A program made the translations under genes and the position numbers. A model generated the notes under the pieces. That model was not told the DNA's origin. It was given only the letters and a program-made list of their open reading frames with translations, and made no database searches. This document shows positions 25,118 through 33,393 of a stretch of DNA of 51,897 nucleotides, piece by piece. The stretch's first letter is position 1; each line of letters begins with the position of its first letter. This DNA comes from RGIG6165 sp045545175 (lineage in GTDB: Bacteria; Bacillota; Clostridia; Oscillospirales; Feifaniaceae), in contig JAZQAK010000026.1 of NCBI GenBank assembly GCA_045545175.1, positions 1-51,897 of the forward strand. Reading direction: 5' to 3'.

Positions 25118-25155
25118 AAAAACTCCGCAATACTTTGAGTATTGCGGAGTTTTTT
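25118..25155 (+). terminator. Terminator of binding-protein gene 1
   Basis: A run, CTCCGCAATAC, TTTGA loop, GTATTGCGGAG, six T. The stem is nearly the same as the inner palindrome of the dispersed repeat. Confidence 0.9.
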
Positions 25156-25253
25156 GTTTTTACGAGGTTGCTTGGGGAGTCAGCAAGTGTGTTATTTGAT
25201 AAAATATCAAAAAAAGCGGATAGGATATTAAAAAAGCAGAACGTAGTACTGTC

Positions 25254-25281
25254 TTGAAATATGGAAAGTTTATGATATAAT
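25254..25281 (+). promoter_or_regulatory. Promoter of binding-protein gene 2
   Basis: TTGAAA (25254-25259), 16 bp, TATAAT (25276-25281). Unlike genes 1, 3 and 4 there is no GAAAG-N6-CTTTC palindrome in the leader, so its control may differ. Confidence 0.7.
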
Positions 25282-25354
25282 TAACAGTAGTTACATAGTT
25301 AATAAAGTAGAATTTGTGCAAAGTGTAACAAATACTGTTTGTAAGGAGATAATT

Positions 25355-27031
25355 ATGAAAAGAGTAATAGCAATTCTTATGGCACTCGTAATGTTGTTCT
25401 CGTTTGCTGCGTGCACCGGTTCTGATGATGACGGCGGCTCGATGAATTTATACGAGTACACCACGGGTTATGACGAAACCAAGTATAATGCACCTGGTAC
25501 GCTACCTGTATTCAAGGAGAAGCAGACGATTGAAGTTATGCTTCCCGACAGTCAGTACGTTACGGACTGGGATACAAACACACAGACGCTGTTTTATGAA
25601 CAGGATCTTAATGCTGACCTTGTTTTTGACATTCTGCCTTCATCAGAATACAAAACCAAGATAAATCTTATGGCAGCCTCGGGCGGTGAAGAGTATAAAG
25701 ACGTTATTCTGGGCGGTTTTTCAAATGCAATGCTGATAACACTTGCTGACTCTGAGGTTATAGTTCCTATCACGGAATATATGTATAATACGGATATTGC
25801 ATATTACAGCAACGAAGCAAAAGAGAGACTCGGCTGGGACTACTATCCCTACATAACGATGCCTGACGGTGAAATCTATGCTATTCCGAGGCTTAATGAG
25901 GCTATTTCAAACGTAAGTGATGAAAAAATGTGGTTCTACAAGCCATGGTTTGATAAAGCAGGCATTGAACTCACGGATATCAAGACACCTGAAGATTTCA
26001 AGAATGCACTTCTTACGGTTGTGAAGAGTGACCCCAACGGCAACGGAAAGGCTGATGAAGTTGGTATAACGGCATCTGCATCAAGTCACGAATGGCGCAA
26101 CTACATAATGAATGCATTCGTTTATGCAGGTGGCCCCAACTTTATGTACGTTAAAGACGGTAAGGTGGGCTTTGCTTACCAGACAGAAGAGTGGAAGGAA
26201 GGTCTTACCTTCATTAAGGAACTCTATAACCTTGGCCTTATCGACCCCCTTGCATTCTCGCAGGATTCCGCAGGATTTAAGTCAATGCAGAACTACAACG
26301 AAACAATCGTTGCGGCGTTTGCAGGTCTGGGTGCAGGCGGTATTGCCGATACAGACGTAAGACGTGTTGAGTATGAATGCGTTCCGCCGCTCAACAGTAA
26401 GTGGAATGACGGTAAGCCGCTTTCATCGGAAACGCTTCCCGCTCCCGCACCGAGATTTGTTGTAAGTCTTAATTGTGATGACGTTGAAACGGCATTCCGT
26501 TTCGGTGACTATATGGTAAGTGAAAAGATGTCAATTCACACACGCTGGGGTGAAAAGGGTGTTGACTGGCTTCTTCCCGATGAAGACGACAAGTCGATGT
26601 ACGAGTCACTCGGCTACGAGCCTTATTTTATAGAGGTTACCCCCTTCTCGATAGTACAGAATCAGCACTGGTATCAGACAGGTCCGTACATTCGTCAGAA
26701 AGCAATTTCTGCAGGTGTAGTATGGTCGGGAAATCCACTTGATTACAACGTAAAAATCGCTGAGGGTCAGCTTCTCTATGAGGGAACGGGTCCCGAAGAA
26801 AACATAGTTATACTTAACTATTCGGAAGATGAAAATGAAATCACTTCGGAAGGTCTTGCAAATCTCAATACCTATGTTAACGAGATGGCAAGTAAGTTTA
26901 TTACGGGCACAGAAGATCTTGAAACAGGTTGGGATGCTTTCCAGAATCAGCTTAAGACGATGAACGTTGAGGAAGTTCTTGGATGTGCACAGGCTGCATA
27001 TGACAGAATGCTTGCAGTTGCAGGTAAATAA
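25355..27031 (+). CDS. ABC sugar-binding lipoprotein 2 (LplA/YtcQ-like)
   Basis: A 558-residue lipoprotein paralog of the protein before it: lipobox with Cys20 (FSFAACTG), YTTGYDETKYN start, and calcium-loop-like DPNGNGKADEVG near 226. The ligand-side C-terminal third differs from proteins 1 and 3 and matches protein 4: QTGPYIRQKAISAG, then GTGPEENIVILNYSEDENE. A distinct ligand from proteins 1 and 3 is likely. ATG 25355 follows AAGGAG by eight bases. Confidence 0.88.
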   Translation: MKRVIAILMALVMLFSFAACTGSDDDGGSMNLYEYTTGYDETKYNAPGTLPVFKEKQTIEVMLPDSQYVTDWDTNTQTLFYEQDLNADLVFDILPSSEYKTKINLMAASGGEEYKDVILGGFSNAMLITLADSEVIVPITEYMYNTDIAYYSNEAKERLGWDYYPYITMPDGEIYAIPRLNEAISNVSDEKMWFYKPWFDKAGIELTDIKTPEDFKNALLTVVKSDPNGNGKADEVGITASASSHEWRNYIMNAFVYAGGPNFMYVKDGKVGFAYQTEEWKEGLTFIKELYNLGLIDPLAFSQDSAGFKSMQNYNETIVAAFAGLGAGGIADTDVRRVEYECVPPLNSKWNDGKPLSSETLPAPAPRFVVSLNCDDVETAFRFGDYMVSEKMSIHTRWGEKGVDWLLPDEDDKSMYESLGYEPYFIEVTPFSIVQNQHWYQTGPYIRQKAISAGVVWSGNPLDYNVKIAEGQLLYEGTGPEENIVILNYSEDENEITSEGLANLNTYVNEMASKFITGTEDLETGWDAFQNQLKTMNVEEVLGCAQAAYDRMLAVAGK

Positions 27032-27039
27032 TATTAAAT

Positions 27040-27065
27040 CGGGTGCCGTCAGCGGTGCCCGTTTT
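27040..27065 (+). terminator. Terminator of binding-protein gene 2
   Basis: CGGGTGCCG, TCAG loop, CGGTGCCCG (two G-U pairs), followed by TTTTAATTTT. Confidence 0.75.
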
Positions 27066-27142
27066 AATTTTGCAAAAACTTACTATTTTTGCACATTATT
27101 ACTGAATATATCTCAAATGCAGACATATTACACGGAAAATGC

Positions 27143-27193
27143 TTGAAAATATAAATGTTTTTGTTAAAATGTAATAAGAAAGATGAAACTTTC
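27143..27193 (+). promoter_or_regulatory. Promoter and palindrome of binding-protein gene 3
   Basis: TTGAAA (27143-27148), 16 bp, TAAAAT (27165-27170), then GAAAGATGAAACTTTC at 27178-27193. Spacing from -10 to palindrome is the same as in gene 1. Confidence 0.75.
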
Positions 27194-27216
27194 AAATTAA
27201 AATCAAGGAGAAAAAT

Positions 27217-28884
27217 ATGAAAAGAGTATTGGCAATTCTCATGGCACTCGTAATGCTGTTTTCGATGGTTGCATGTACCGGCACAGGTAATGACGGTGAT
27301 GTAGAAAAGAAGACGTATGAATTTACGACGGGCTATGACGAGACAAAGTACAACGAACCTGGCACGTTCCCGATATTCAAGGAGAAGCAGACTATTTCAG
27401 TTATGCTCCCTGACAATGAGTATGTTGAAGACTGGGATACCAACACACAGACACTTATGTATGAAGAGCAGCTTAATGCAGACCTCGTTCTGACAGTTAT
27501 GCCTTCAGGTGAATACAAAACGAAGATCAACCTTATGGCTGCATCGGGCGGTGAAGAGTATACGGACGTTATTCTCGGTAGTTTTGCAAGTGCAATGGTT
27601 ATACAGCTTGCCGATTCCGAAATGCTTACACCTATAACGGAGTATATGTATAATACGGACATTACGTACTATACTCAGGATGCTCTCGACAGAATGGGAT
27701 TTGACTTCTATCCGCTTATCACAATGCCTGACGGTGAGATATACGCTATCCCCAGTGTAACTGATTCTGTTTCAAACTGTAACAATGCAAAGATGTGGGT
27801 TTACAAGCCCTGGTTTGACGCTGCAGGCGTTGATATTAAAGACATTCACACAACTGAAGATTTCAAGAATGCTTTCCTTACGGTTGTGAAGAATGACCCC
27901 AACGGCAACGGCAAGAATGACGAAGTGGGTGTTACAAGCTATGCAACTTCGCTTAAATGGTTTGAGTACCTTATGAACGCATTCATATATGCAGGTGGCG
28001 ACGACTATATGTACGTTAAAGACGGCACACTCGGTCTCGCTTATCAGAGAGAGGAATGGAAAGAAGGCCTTAAGTTCATGAAGGAACTTTATGACCTCGG
28101 TCTTATCGACCCCCTTACTTTCTCACAGGATAGTGCAAGCTACAAGTCGATGCTCAACTACACTGATACGATAGTAACTGCATTCTCATCGTTGGGTGCA
28201 GACTATATCGCTGAGGATGATATAAGACGTGTGCAGTACGAGTGTATAGCACCGCTCAACAGTGCATGGAATGACGGCAAACCGCTTTCATCATACAATC
28301 TTCCTTCTGCAACGGCAGCATTCCTTGTAAGCTGTAACGTGACAGATGCTGAAAATGCAGTTCGTTTCGGCGACCTTATGATGAAAAAGGAAAACTCTAT
28401 TCATAAGCGTTGGGGCGAAAAGGGTGTTGACTGGCTTGAACCCGGTGAAAACGATAAGTCGATGTACGATGTACTCGGCTATCCTGCAACTCTTATAGAA
28501 GTTCTGCCCTACTCAACGGTACAGAACAAGCACTGGCACGGCACCGCCGCCGGCGCAAATGCAAAGGAAATTTCTGCAGGTGTAGTATGGTCAGGTAACC
28601 CGCTTGATCATAACATAAAGATTGCTGAAGGTCAGCTTCTCTATGAAAACACAGCTCCCGCAGAGGATTTCCAGGATCTTATTTACACTCTTGAAGAGAA
28701 TGAAATAATAGCTGAAGCTACGGCAAATCTCAAGACCTACGTAAATGAAATGACGGCTAAGTTCATAACCGGAACTATCGATATTGATGAAGGATGGGAA
28801 GCGTTCCAGAATCAGACGAAGACTATGAATTCGGAAGAAGTTCTCAGACTTGCACAGACGGCATTCGACAGAATGTACAAGTAA
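27217..28884 (+). CDS. ABC sugar-binding lipoprotein 3 (LplA/YtcQ-like)
   Basis: A 555-residue lipoprotein, closest to protein 1 of this cluster. Lipobox Cys20 (FSMVACTG), FTTGYDETKYN near the mature start, DPNGNGKNDEVG loop near 228. Shared with protein 1 are NSAWNDGKPLSSYNLPSATA, NKHWHG, and TAPAEDFQDLIYTLEENE. Together with the promoter similarity this suggests that a pair of genes (1-type and 2-type) was duplicated as a unit. Extracellular, membrane-anchored by lipid. Confidence 0.88.
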   Translation: MKRVLAILMALVMLFSMVACTGTGNDGDVEKKTYEFTTGYDETKYNEPGTFPIFKEKQTISVMLPDNEYVEDWDTNTQTLMYEEQLNADLVLTVMPSGEYKTKINLMAASGGEEYTDVILGSFASAMVIQLADSEMLTPITEYMYNTDITYYTQDALDRMGFDFYPLITMPDGEIYAIPSVTDSVSNCNNAKMWVYKPWFDAAGVDIKDIHTTEDFKNAFLTVVKNDPNGNGKNDEVGVTSYATSLKWFEYLMNAFIYAGGDDYMYVKDGTLGLAYQREEWKEGLKFMKELYDLGLIDPLTFSQDSASYKSMLNYTDTIVTAFSSLGADYIAEDDIRRVQYECIAPLNSAWNDGKPLSSYNLPSATAAFLVSCNVTDAENAVRFGDLMMKKENSIHKRWGEKGVDWLEPGENDKSMYDVLGYPATLIEVLPYSTVQNKHWHGTAAGANAKEISAGVVWSGNPLDHNIKIAEGQLLYENTAPAEDFQDLIYTLEENEIIAEATANLKTYVNEMTAKFITGTIDIDEGWEAFQNQTKTMNSEEVLRLAQTAFDRMYK

Positions 28885-28895
28885 TTTGTAAATTA

Positions 28896-28925
28896 AAACC
28901 GCAACACTTCAGGGTGTTGCGGTTT
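28896..28925 (+). terminator. Terminator of binding-protein gene 3
   Basis: AAACCGCAACAC / GTGTTGCGGTTT with a short TTCAGG loop, then a T-rich stretch. Confidence 0.85.
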
Positions 28926-28956
28926 GTTTTTTTGTGCGTGTATAAATAATAACCTA

Positions 28957-29007
28957 TTGCAATTATCGTTTTTTTTGATACAATGTAATAAGAAAGATGT
29001 AACTTTC
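28957..29007 (+). promoter_or_regulatory. Promoter and palindrome of binding-protein gene 4
   Basis: TTGCAA (28957-28962), 16 bp, TACAAT (28979-28984), then GAAAGATGTAACTTTC at 28992-29007. Confidence 0.75.
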
Positions 29008-29031
29008 AAATTTTATCTAAGGAGAAAAAAC

Positions 29032-30687
29032 ATGAAAAGAGTATTGGCAATTCTCATGGCACTCGTAATGCTGTTTTCAATGGCGGCTTGTACCGGTTCA
29101 GGTAACGGCGACAATGAAACGAAGACGTATGAGTTTACGACGGGCTATGACGAAGCAAAGTACAACACACCCGGCACGTTTCCGATATTTAAGGAGAAGC
29201 AGACAATTTCTGTAATGCTTCCCGACAATCAGTACGTAGAAGACTGGGACACCAACAAGCAGACGCTTATGCTCGAAGAGGATCTCAATGCAGATCTCGT
29301 GCTTGAAGTTCTTCCATCGGGCGAGTACAACACCAAGATAAATCTTATGGCTGCATCGGGCGGTGAAGAATTTAAGGACGTTGTAATCGGCGGCTTCTCA
29401 GACGGTATGATACTTAATCTCGCTGATTCAGAGGTTTTAGTACCTATTACAGAGTATTTCTATAACAAGGATATTGCGTATTACAGTATTGAAGCGATTG
29501 ACAGAATCGGCTGGAATTACTATCCTTACATAACGATGCCTGACGGTGAAATCTATGCGTTCCCCAGAGTAAACGATTCTATTACAAACCCTTATGCAGA
29601 CAGAATGTTCGTTTACGAACCCTGGTTTGACGCTGCAGGAATCGACATTACGGAGATTCACACAACAGAAGACTTCAAAAATGCATTCAATACTATTGTT
29701 AAGGGTGACCCCAACGGCAACGGCAAGGCTGATGAAGTCGGTCTTACAAGCTACGGCGACTCGAAGAGCTGGTTCAGATACCTTATGAACGCATTCGTAT
29801 ATGCAGGCGAAGAAAACTATATGTACGTTCGTGACGGTGAGGTTGGCTTTGCTTATCAGACAGATGAGTGGAGAGAAGGTCTTGAATGGATTAAGGACCT
29901 CTATGACAACGGGCTTATCGACCCCCTTACTTTCTCACAGGACAGCACGAGCTATAAGTCAATGCTCAACTACAATGAAACTATTGCTACTGCTTTCGTA
30001 ACGATGGGTACCGGTTATATCAAGGAAGGCGACCCCAGACGTTATGAATACAAGGCGCTCAACCCGCTCAACAGTAAGTGGAATGACGGTAAGCCTCTTG
30101 CAACGGAAGAACTTACTGCTCCTGTTCCGAGAATGTTTATAAGCTGCAATGCTGAAGACGTTGAATCCGCATTCAGCTTTGGCGACTACCTTGTAAGTGA
30201 AAAGGTTTCTATATGGACTCGTTGGGGTGAAGAAGACATTGACTGGATTGCTCCCGAAAACGAGATGTCTGCACTTGAAGGCTATCCGGTAATTCTTAAA
30301 GAAACGGAAAATGCTGTTAAGTGGTCAGCACCGCAGAACGTTCACTGGGAACAGACAGGTCCGTTCATCCGTCAGGTAGGATTATCTGCAGGTTCATTTG
30401 TTAAGGAAGAAGATGCAGATCAGTTACGTCGCTATCTCGGCACAGGTCCCGAAGAGAATATCGTTAAGCTTATCTATACGGAAGATGAAAACGAAATCAC
30501 GACGGAAGGTCTTGCAAACCTTGAAGCTTACGTTGACGAAATGACGGCTAAGTTTATAACAGGCATCGAAACTCTTGACGATGCAGGCTGGGAAAAGTTC
30601 CAGAATCAGCTTGAAGTTATGAATGCGGCAGGCGTTCTTGAATGTGCACAGAATGCATACGACAGAATGCAGTCAGTTGCAGGCTAA
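29032..30687 (+). CDS. ABC sugar-binding lipoprotein 4 (LplA/YtcQ-like)
   Basis: A 551-residue lipoprotein grouped with protein 2 by its C-terminal region (QTGPFIRQ, GTGPEENIVKLIYTEDENE). It is the most divergent of the four: the GEKGVDWL segment reads GEEDIDWI and the VVWSGNPLDxN segment is replaced by FVKEEDADQLRRYL. Lipobox Cys20 (FSMAACTG) and the DPNGNGKADEVG loop are kept. ATG 29032 lies after AAGGAG. It is separated from the permease genes by a terminator and 226 bases, so permease expression need not follow it. Confidence 0.88.
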   Translation: MKRVLAILMALVMLFSMAACTGSGNGDNETKTYEFTTGYDEAKYNTPGTFPIFKEKQTISVMLPDNQYVEDWDTNKQTLMLEEDLNADLVLEVLPSGEYNTKINLMAASGGEEFKDVVIGGFSDGMILNLADSEVLVPITEYFYNKDIAYYSIEAIDRIGWNYYPYITMPDGEIYAFPRVNDSITNPYADRMFVYEPWFDAAGIDITEIHTTEDFKNAFNTIVKGDPNGNGKADEVGLTSYGDSKSWFRYLMNAFVYAGEENYMYVRDGEVGFAYQTDEWREGLEWIKDLYDNGLIDPLTFSQDSTSYKSMLNYNETIATAFVTMGTGYIKEGDPRRYEYKALNPLNSKWNDGKPLATEELTAPVPRMFISCNAEDVESAFSFGDYLVSEKVSIWTRWGEEDIDWIAPENEMSALEGYPVILKETENAVKWSAPQNVHWEQTGPFIRQVGLSAGSFVKEEDADQLRRYLGTGPEENIVKLIYTEDENEITTEGLANLEAYVDEMTAKFITGIETLDDAGWEKFQNQLEVMNAAGVLECAQNAYDRMQSVAG

Positions 30688-30699
30688 ACAAATCAAAAC

Positions 30700-30730
30700 A
30701 AAAATCGGGCAAAAAATGCCCGATTTTTTG
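30700..30730 (+). terminator. Terminator of binding-protein gene 4
   Basis: AAAATCGGGC / GCCCGATTTT with an A-rich loop and a T run. The 30731-30913 leader before the permeases is A+T-rich; I see TAGGGAGAATAAACTCCTA (about 30870-30888), another small palindrome, but no clean promoter. Confidence 0.85.
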
Positions 30731-30913
30731 TTTTCCTAAATAAAATATGAACAAATTGTTAACAATGTGGCATAATGCACAAAAAAAATAGTGGTTTTGA
30801 TGTACAAATTTGATAAAAAGACTTGCTTTTTTCACAAAAGTTTGAGAAAATATATATACAATTACTACAATAGGGAGAATAAACTCCTAATCTAATCCAA
30901 AGGGGGAAATGTA

Positions 30914-32143
30914 ATGGGCAACAAAACTGCTGTAGTAGACAACCTGCAGTCAGAAAAGGATGCTATCAGAGCGGCTAAGAAGGCAGCTAAGGTAGAAAAG
31001 AACCGTCCTAAAGCTGAAAAAATACAGGCCCAGATTGATGCTCAGATTGCGGCACTCGAAGCTAAGAGAGATGCGAAGATTGCTGAAATTGAAGCACAGC
31101 TTGAAACTGCGGAAGGCAAGAAGCGCAGAAGTCTTTTCAACAAGATTGAAATTCTTAAGAGAGACTGCAAAGCAGACTGCAATAAAATCCGCGAAACAAA
31201 AGGTGTCAAGGTTGACAGACTTCTTGGAAAGAAGAGTCTTGCGAAAGACCTTAAGAAACACTGGCAGTTGTATCTGTTCCTTATTTTACCGGTAGTATGG
31301 GTAATCGTATTCAAATATGTTCCGATGCCCGGTATCATCATCGCATTTGAAAAGTATAAGTTTAAAGACGGTATCTTTGGCAGTAGGTGGATAGGCTTTG
31401 ATAACTTTATCAGATTCTTTAACGACTATCAGTTTACCCGTGTTATCAAGAATACACTTGTTCTTTCAATGTACAGCTTGTTTGCGGGCTTCCCGATTCC
31501 CGTTATCTTCGCACTCGTTCTTAACTCACTCAGAGCTGAAAAGTTCAAGAAGATAACGACAACCATTACATATATGCCGCACTTTATCTCCACGGTCGTT
31601 CTTGTAGGTATGCTTATGCAGATCCTCAACGTGCGTGTAGGTCTCTACGGTACTATATACACGTTCTTCACAGGCACTTATGCACAGGACCCGCTGTCAA
31701 ACGTTAAGGCGTTCAAGCATCTGTACGTGTGGAGTGGTGTATGGCAGACGTTCGGTTGGAACTCTATCATCTACACAGCGGCACTTTCCGCAGTTAGCCC
31801 TGACCTTCATGAAGCAGCTGAAATCGACGGTGCTACAAGATGGCAGAGAGTTTTACATATCGACCTTCCGACGATTATGCCTACGATCACAATTATGCTT
31901 ATCATGCGAATGGGCAAGGTAATGTCACTTGGTTACGAAAAGGTTTATCTTATGCAGAACAACCTTAACCTTGAAGCATCCGAAGTTATTTCGACACTCG
32001 TTTATAAAGTCGGTCTTGCGAGTCAGACACCTAACTACTCGTATTCAACATCAATCAGTTTGTTTAACTCTGTAATCAACCTTATCCTTATCAACTCTGT
32101 AAACTGGGTTGCACGTAAGGTTGGCGACACAAGTCTTTGGTAA
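30914..32143 (+). CDS. ABC sugar permease 1 (LplB-like) with coiled-coil N-terminus
   Basis: A 409-residue inner-membrane permease of the LplB/YteP type for oligosaccharide uptake. Six helices start near residue 118 (LYLFLILPVVWVIVFKYVP). The ATPase-coupling EAA loop reads EAAEIDGATRWQRVLHIDLP near 300. Unusually, residues 1-115 form a Lys/Glu/Ala-rich, largely helical stretch with heptad-like spacing (AQIDAQIAALEAKRDAKIAEI) that family members normally lack. It faces the cytoplasm. The second permease, 15 bases downstream, has a similar extension, so the two may pair through a coiled coil or recruit a partner. The start has GGGGGAAA upstream. Confidence 0.9.
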   Translation: MGNKTAVVDNLQSEKDAIRAAKKAAKVEKNRPKAEKIQAQIDAQIAALEAKRDAKIAEIEAQLETAEGKKRRSLFNKIEILKRDCKADCNKIRETKGVKVDRLLGKKSLAKDLKKHWQLYLFLILPVVWVIVFKYVPMPGIIIAFEKYKFKDGIFGSRWIGFDNFIRFFNDYQFTRVIKNTLVLSMYSLFAGFPIPVIFALVLNSLRAEKFKKITTTITYMPHFISTVVLVGMLMQILNVRVGLYGTIYTFFTGTYAQDPLSNVKAFKHLYVWSGVWQTFGWNSIIYTAALSAVSPDLHEAAEIDGATRWQRVLHIDLPTIMPTITIMLIMRMGKVMSLGYEKVYLMQNNLNLEASEVISTLVYKVGLASQTPNYSYSTSISLFNSVINLILINSVNWVARKVGDTSLW

Positions 32144-32158
32144 TAGGAGGGATAGTAT

Positions 32159-33319
32159 ATGGCTAATACGAAAGAAGCTACACAGCAGGCTAAGCTTGAA
32201 AAAGAAGCTGCTAAAAAGGCTGCACAGGAAGCAAAGCGTGAAAAGCAACTTGCTGTCCTTCAGAAGCATGTTGACGTAATTGAACAGAAGCATGCTGCTA
32301 AAGTTGCAAAGCTCGAGGCTAAAAAAGCAGGTCTTGACGAAATTGCAGCTTCGGATATCGATCATAAGATCGGCGCACTCGAAAGAAAAAGACTTGCAGA
32401 TATCAACGCTGCATACGAAAAGTACGGTCCCAAGAAGAAGGTTAAACTGCCTCTTGCAGACAAGATTTACTATACGGCAATTTATATAATTCTTGCAATT
32501 CTCCTTCTTGTTATTCTCTATCCCGTTATTTACATCATATCTTCATCATTCTCATCACCCCTTGCAGTTGCAACAGGTAAGGTCGTTCTCTGGCCGGTAG
32601 ATTTGAGTGTTGAAGGTTACATAGAGGTATTTAAGAATCCTGACGTGTGGTTAGGTTACAGAAACACTATTCTCTACACAGTCGGCGGTACTATCGTAAA
32701 CGTAGTTATGACACTTATGTGTGCATATCCCCTTGCAAGAAAGACTATGCCTTTCAAGGGCACGCTTACATTCCTTTTCACATTCACAATGCTTTTCGGC
32801 GGCGGTATGATTCCTACGTACATCGTTATGAAGCATCTCGGATTGATAAACAATCCTCTTATAATGATTCTTCCCGGTGCGATCGGCGTATCAAACCTTA
32901 TCATTTCAAGAACTTATATGCAGTCGAGTATCCCCGGTGACCTGCTTGAAGCGGCACAGATTGACGGATGTTCTGACATAAAGTATTTCTTCTCATGTGT
33001 ACTCCCGCTTGCTACTTCAAATATTGCGGTTATCACGCTTTACTATGCGGTTGGTCACTGGAATGCATACTTCAACGCTTTCATTTACCTGACTTCAAGA
33101 GAATACTTCCCGTTACAGGTGTTCCTGCGTGAAGTTCTTCTTCTCTCACAGGTTGACCTTGAACAGTCTATGGAAGAAGGTTCAACTCAGGTTTACGGCT
33201 TGTCAGACGTGCTTAAGTATGCCTTGATAGTAGTTGCAACGGCACCTATACTTGCGCTTTACCCGTTTGTACAGAAGTTCTTTGTCAAGGGTGTAATGGT
33301 AGGTTCGCTTAAAGGTTAA
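32159..33319 (+). CDS. ABC sugar permease 2 (YtcP/LplC-like) with coiled-coil N-terminus
   Basis: A 386-residue carbohydrate permease of the YtcP/LplC type, partner of the preceding permease. Six helices begin near 104. The coupling loop is EAAQIDGCSDIKYFFSCVLP near 262. The first 95 residues are a charged helical extension rich in K, E and A (AKLEKEAAKKAAQEAKREKQ), absent from typical homologs. The C-terminal FVKGVMVGSLKG is a family hallmark. No ABC ATPase gene lies here; a shared MsmX-like ATPase elsewhere in the genome probably powers the pair. Confidence 0.9.
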   Translation: MANTKEATQQAKLEKEAAKKAAQEAKREKQLAVLQKHVDVIEQKHAAKVAKLEAKKAGLDEIAASDIDHKIGALERKRLADINAAYEKYGPKKKVKLPLADKIYYTAIYIILAILLLVILYPVIYIISSSFSSPLAVATGKVVLWPVDLSVEGYIEVFKNPDVWLGYRNTILYTVGGTIVNVVMTLMCAYPLARKTMPFKGTLTFLFTFTMLFGGGMIPTYIVMKHLGLINNPLIMILPGAIGVSNLIISRTYMQSSIPGDLLEAAQIDGCSDIKYFFSCVLPLATSNIAVITLYYAVGHWNAYFNAFIYLTSREYFPLQVFLREVLLLSQVDLEQSMEEGSTQVYGLSDVLKYALIVVATAPILALYPFVQKFFVKGVMVGSLKG

Positions 33320-33333
33320 AATTGTAATTCAGG

Positions 33334-33365
33334 TTGAGGGCATACTTTATGCCCTCAATTTTTTT
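33334..33365 (+). terminator. Terminator after the permeases
   Basis: TTGAGGGCATA, CTT loop, TATGCCCTCAA, then seven T. The ROK gene 28 bases later must be reached by readthrough or an internal promoter. Confidence 0.9.
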
Positions 33366-33393
33366 ACTCATATGTTTAAGGAGGAAAAGTATT

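Noticed and set aside
23343..30687. Repeated leaders and binding proteins as a CRISPR-like array
   Set aside because: Units are 1.7 kb genes with paralogous promoters; there are no short repeats with unique spacers and no cas genes.
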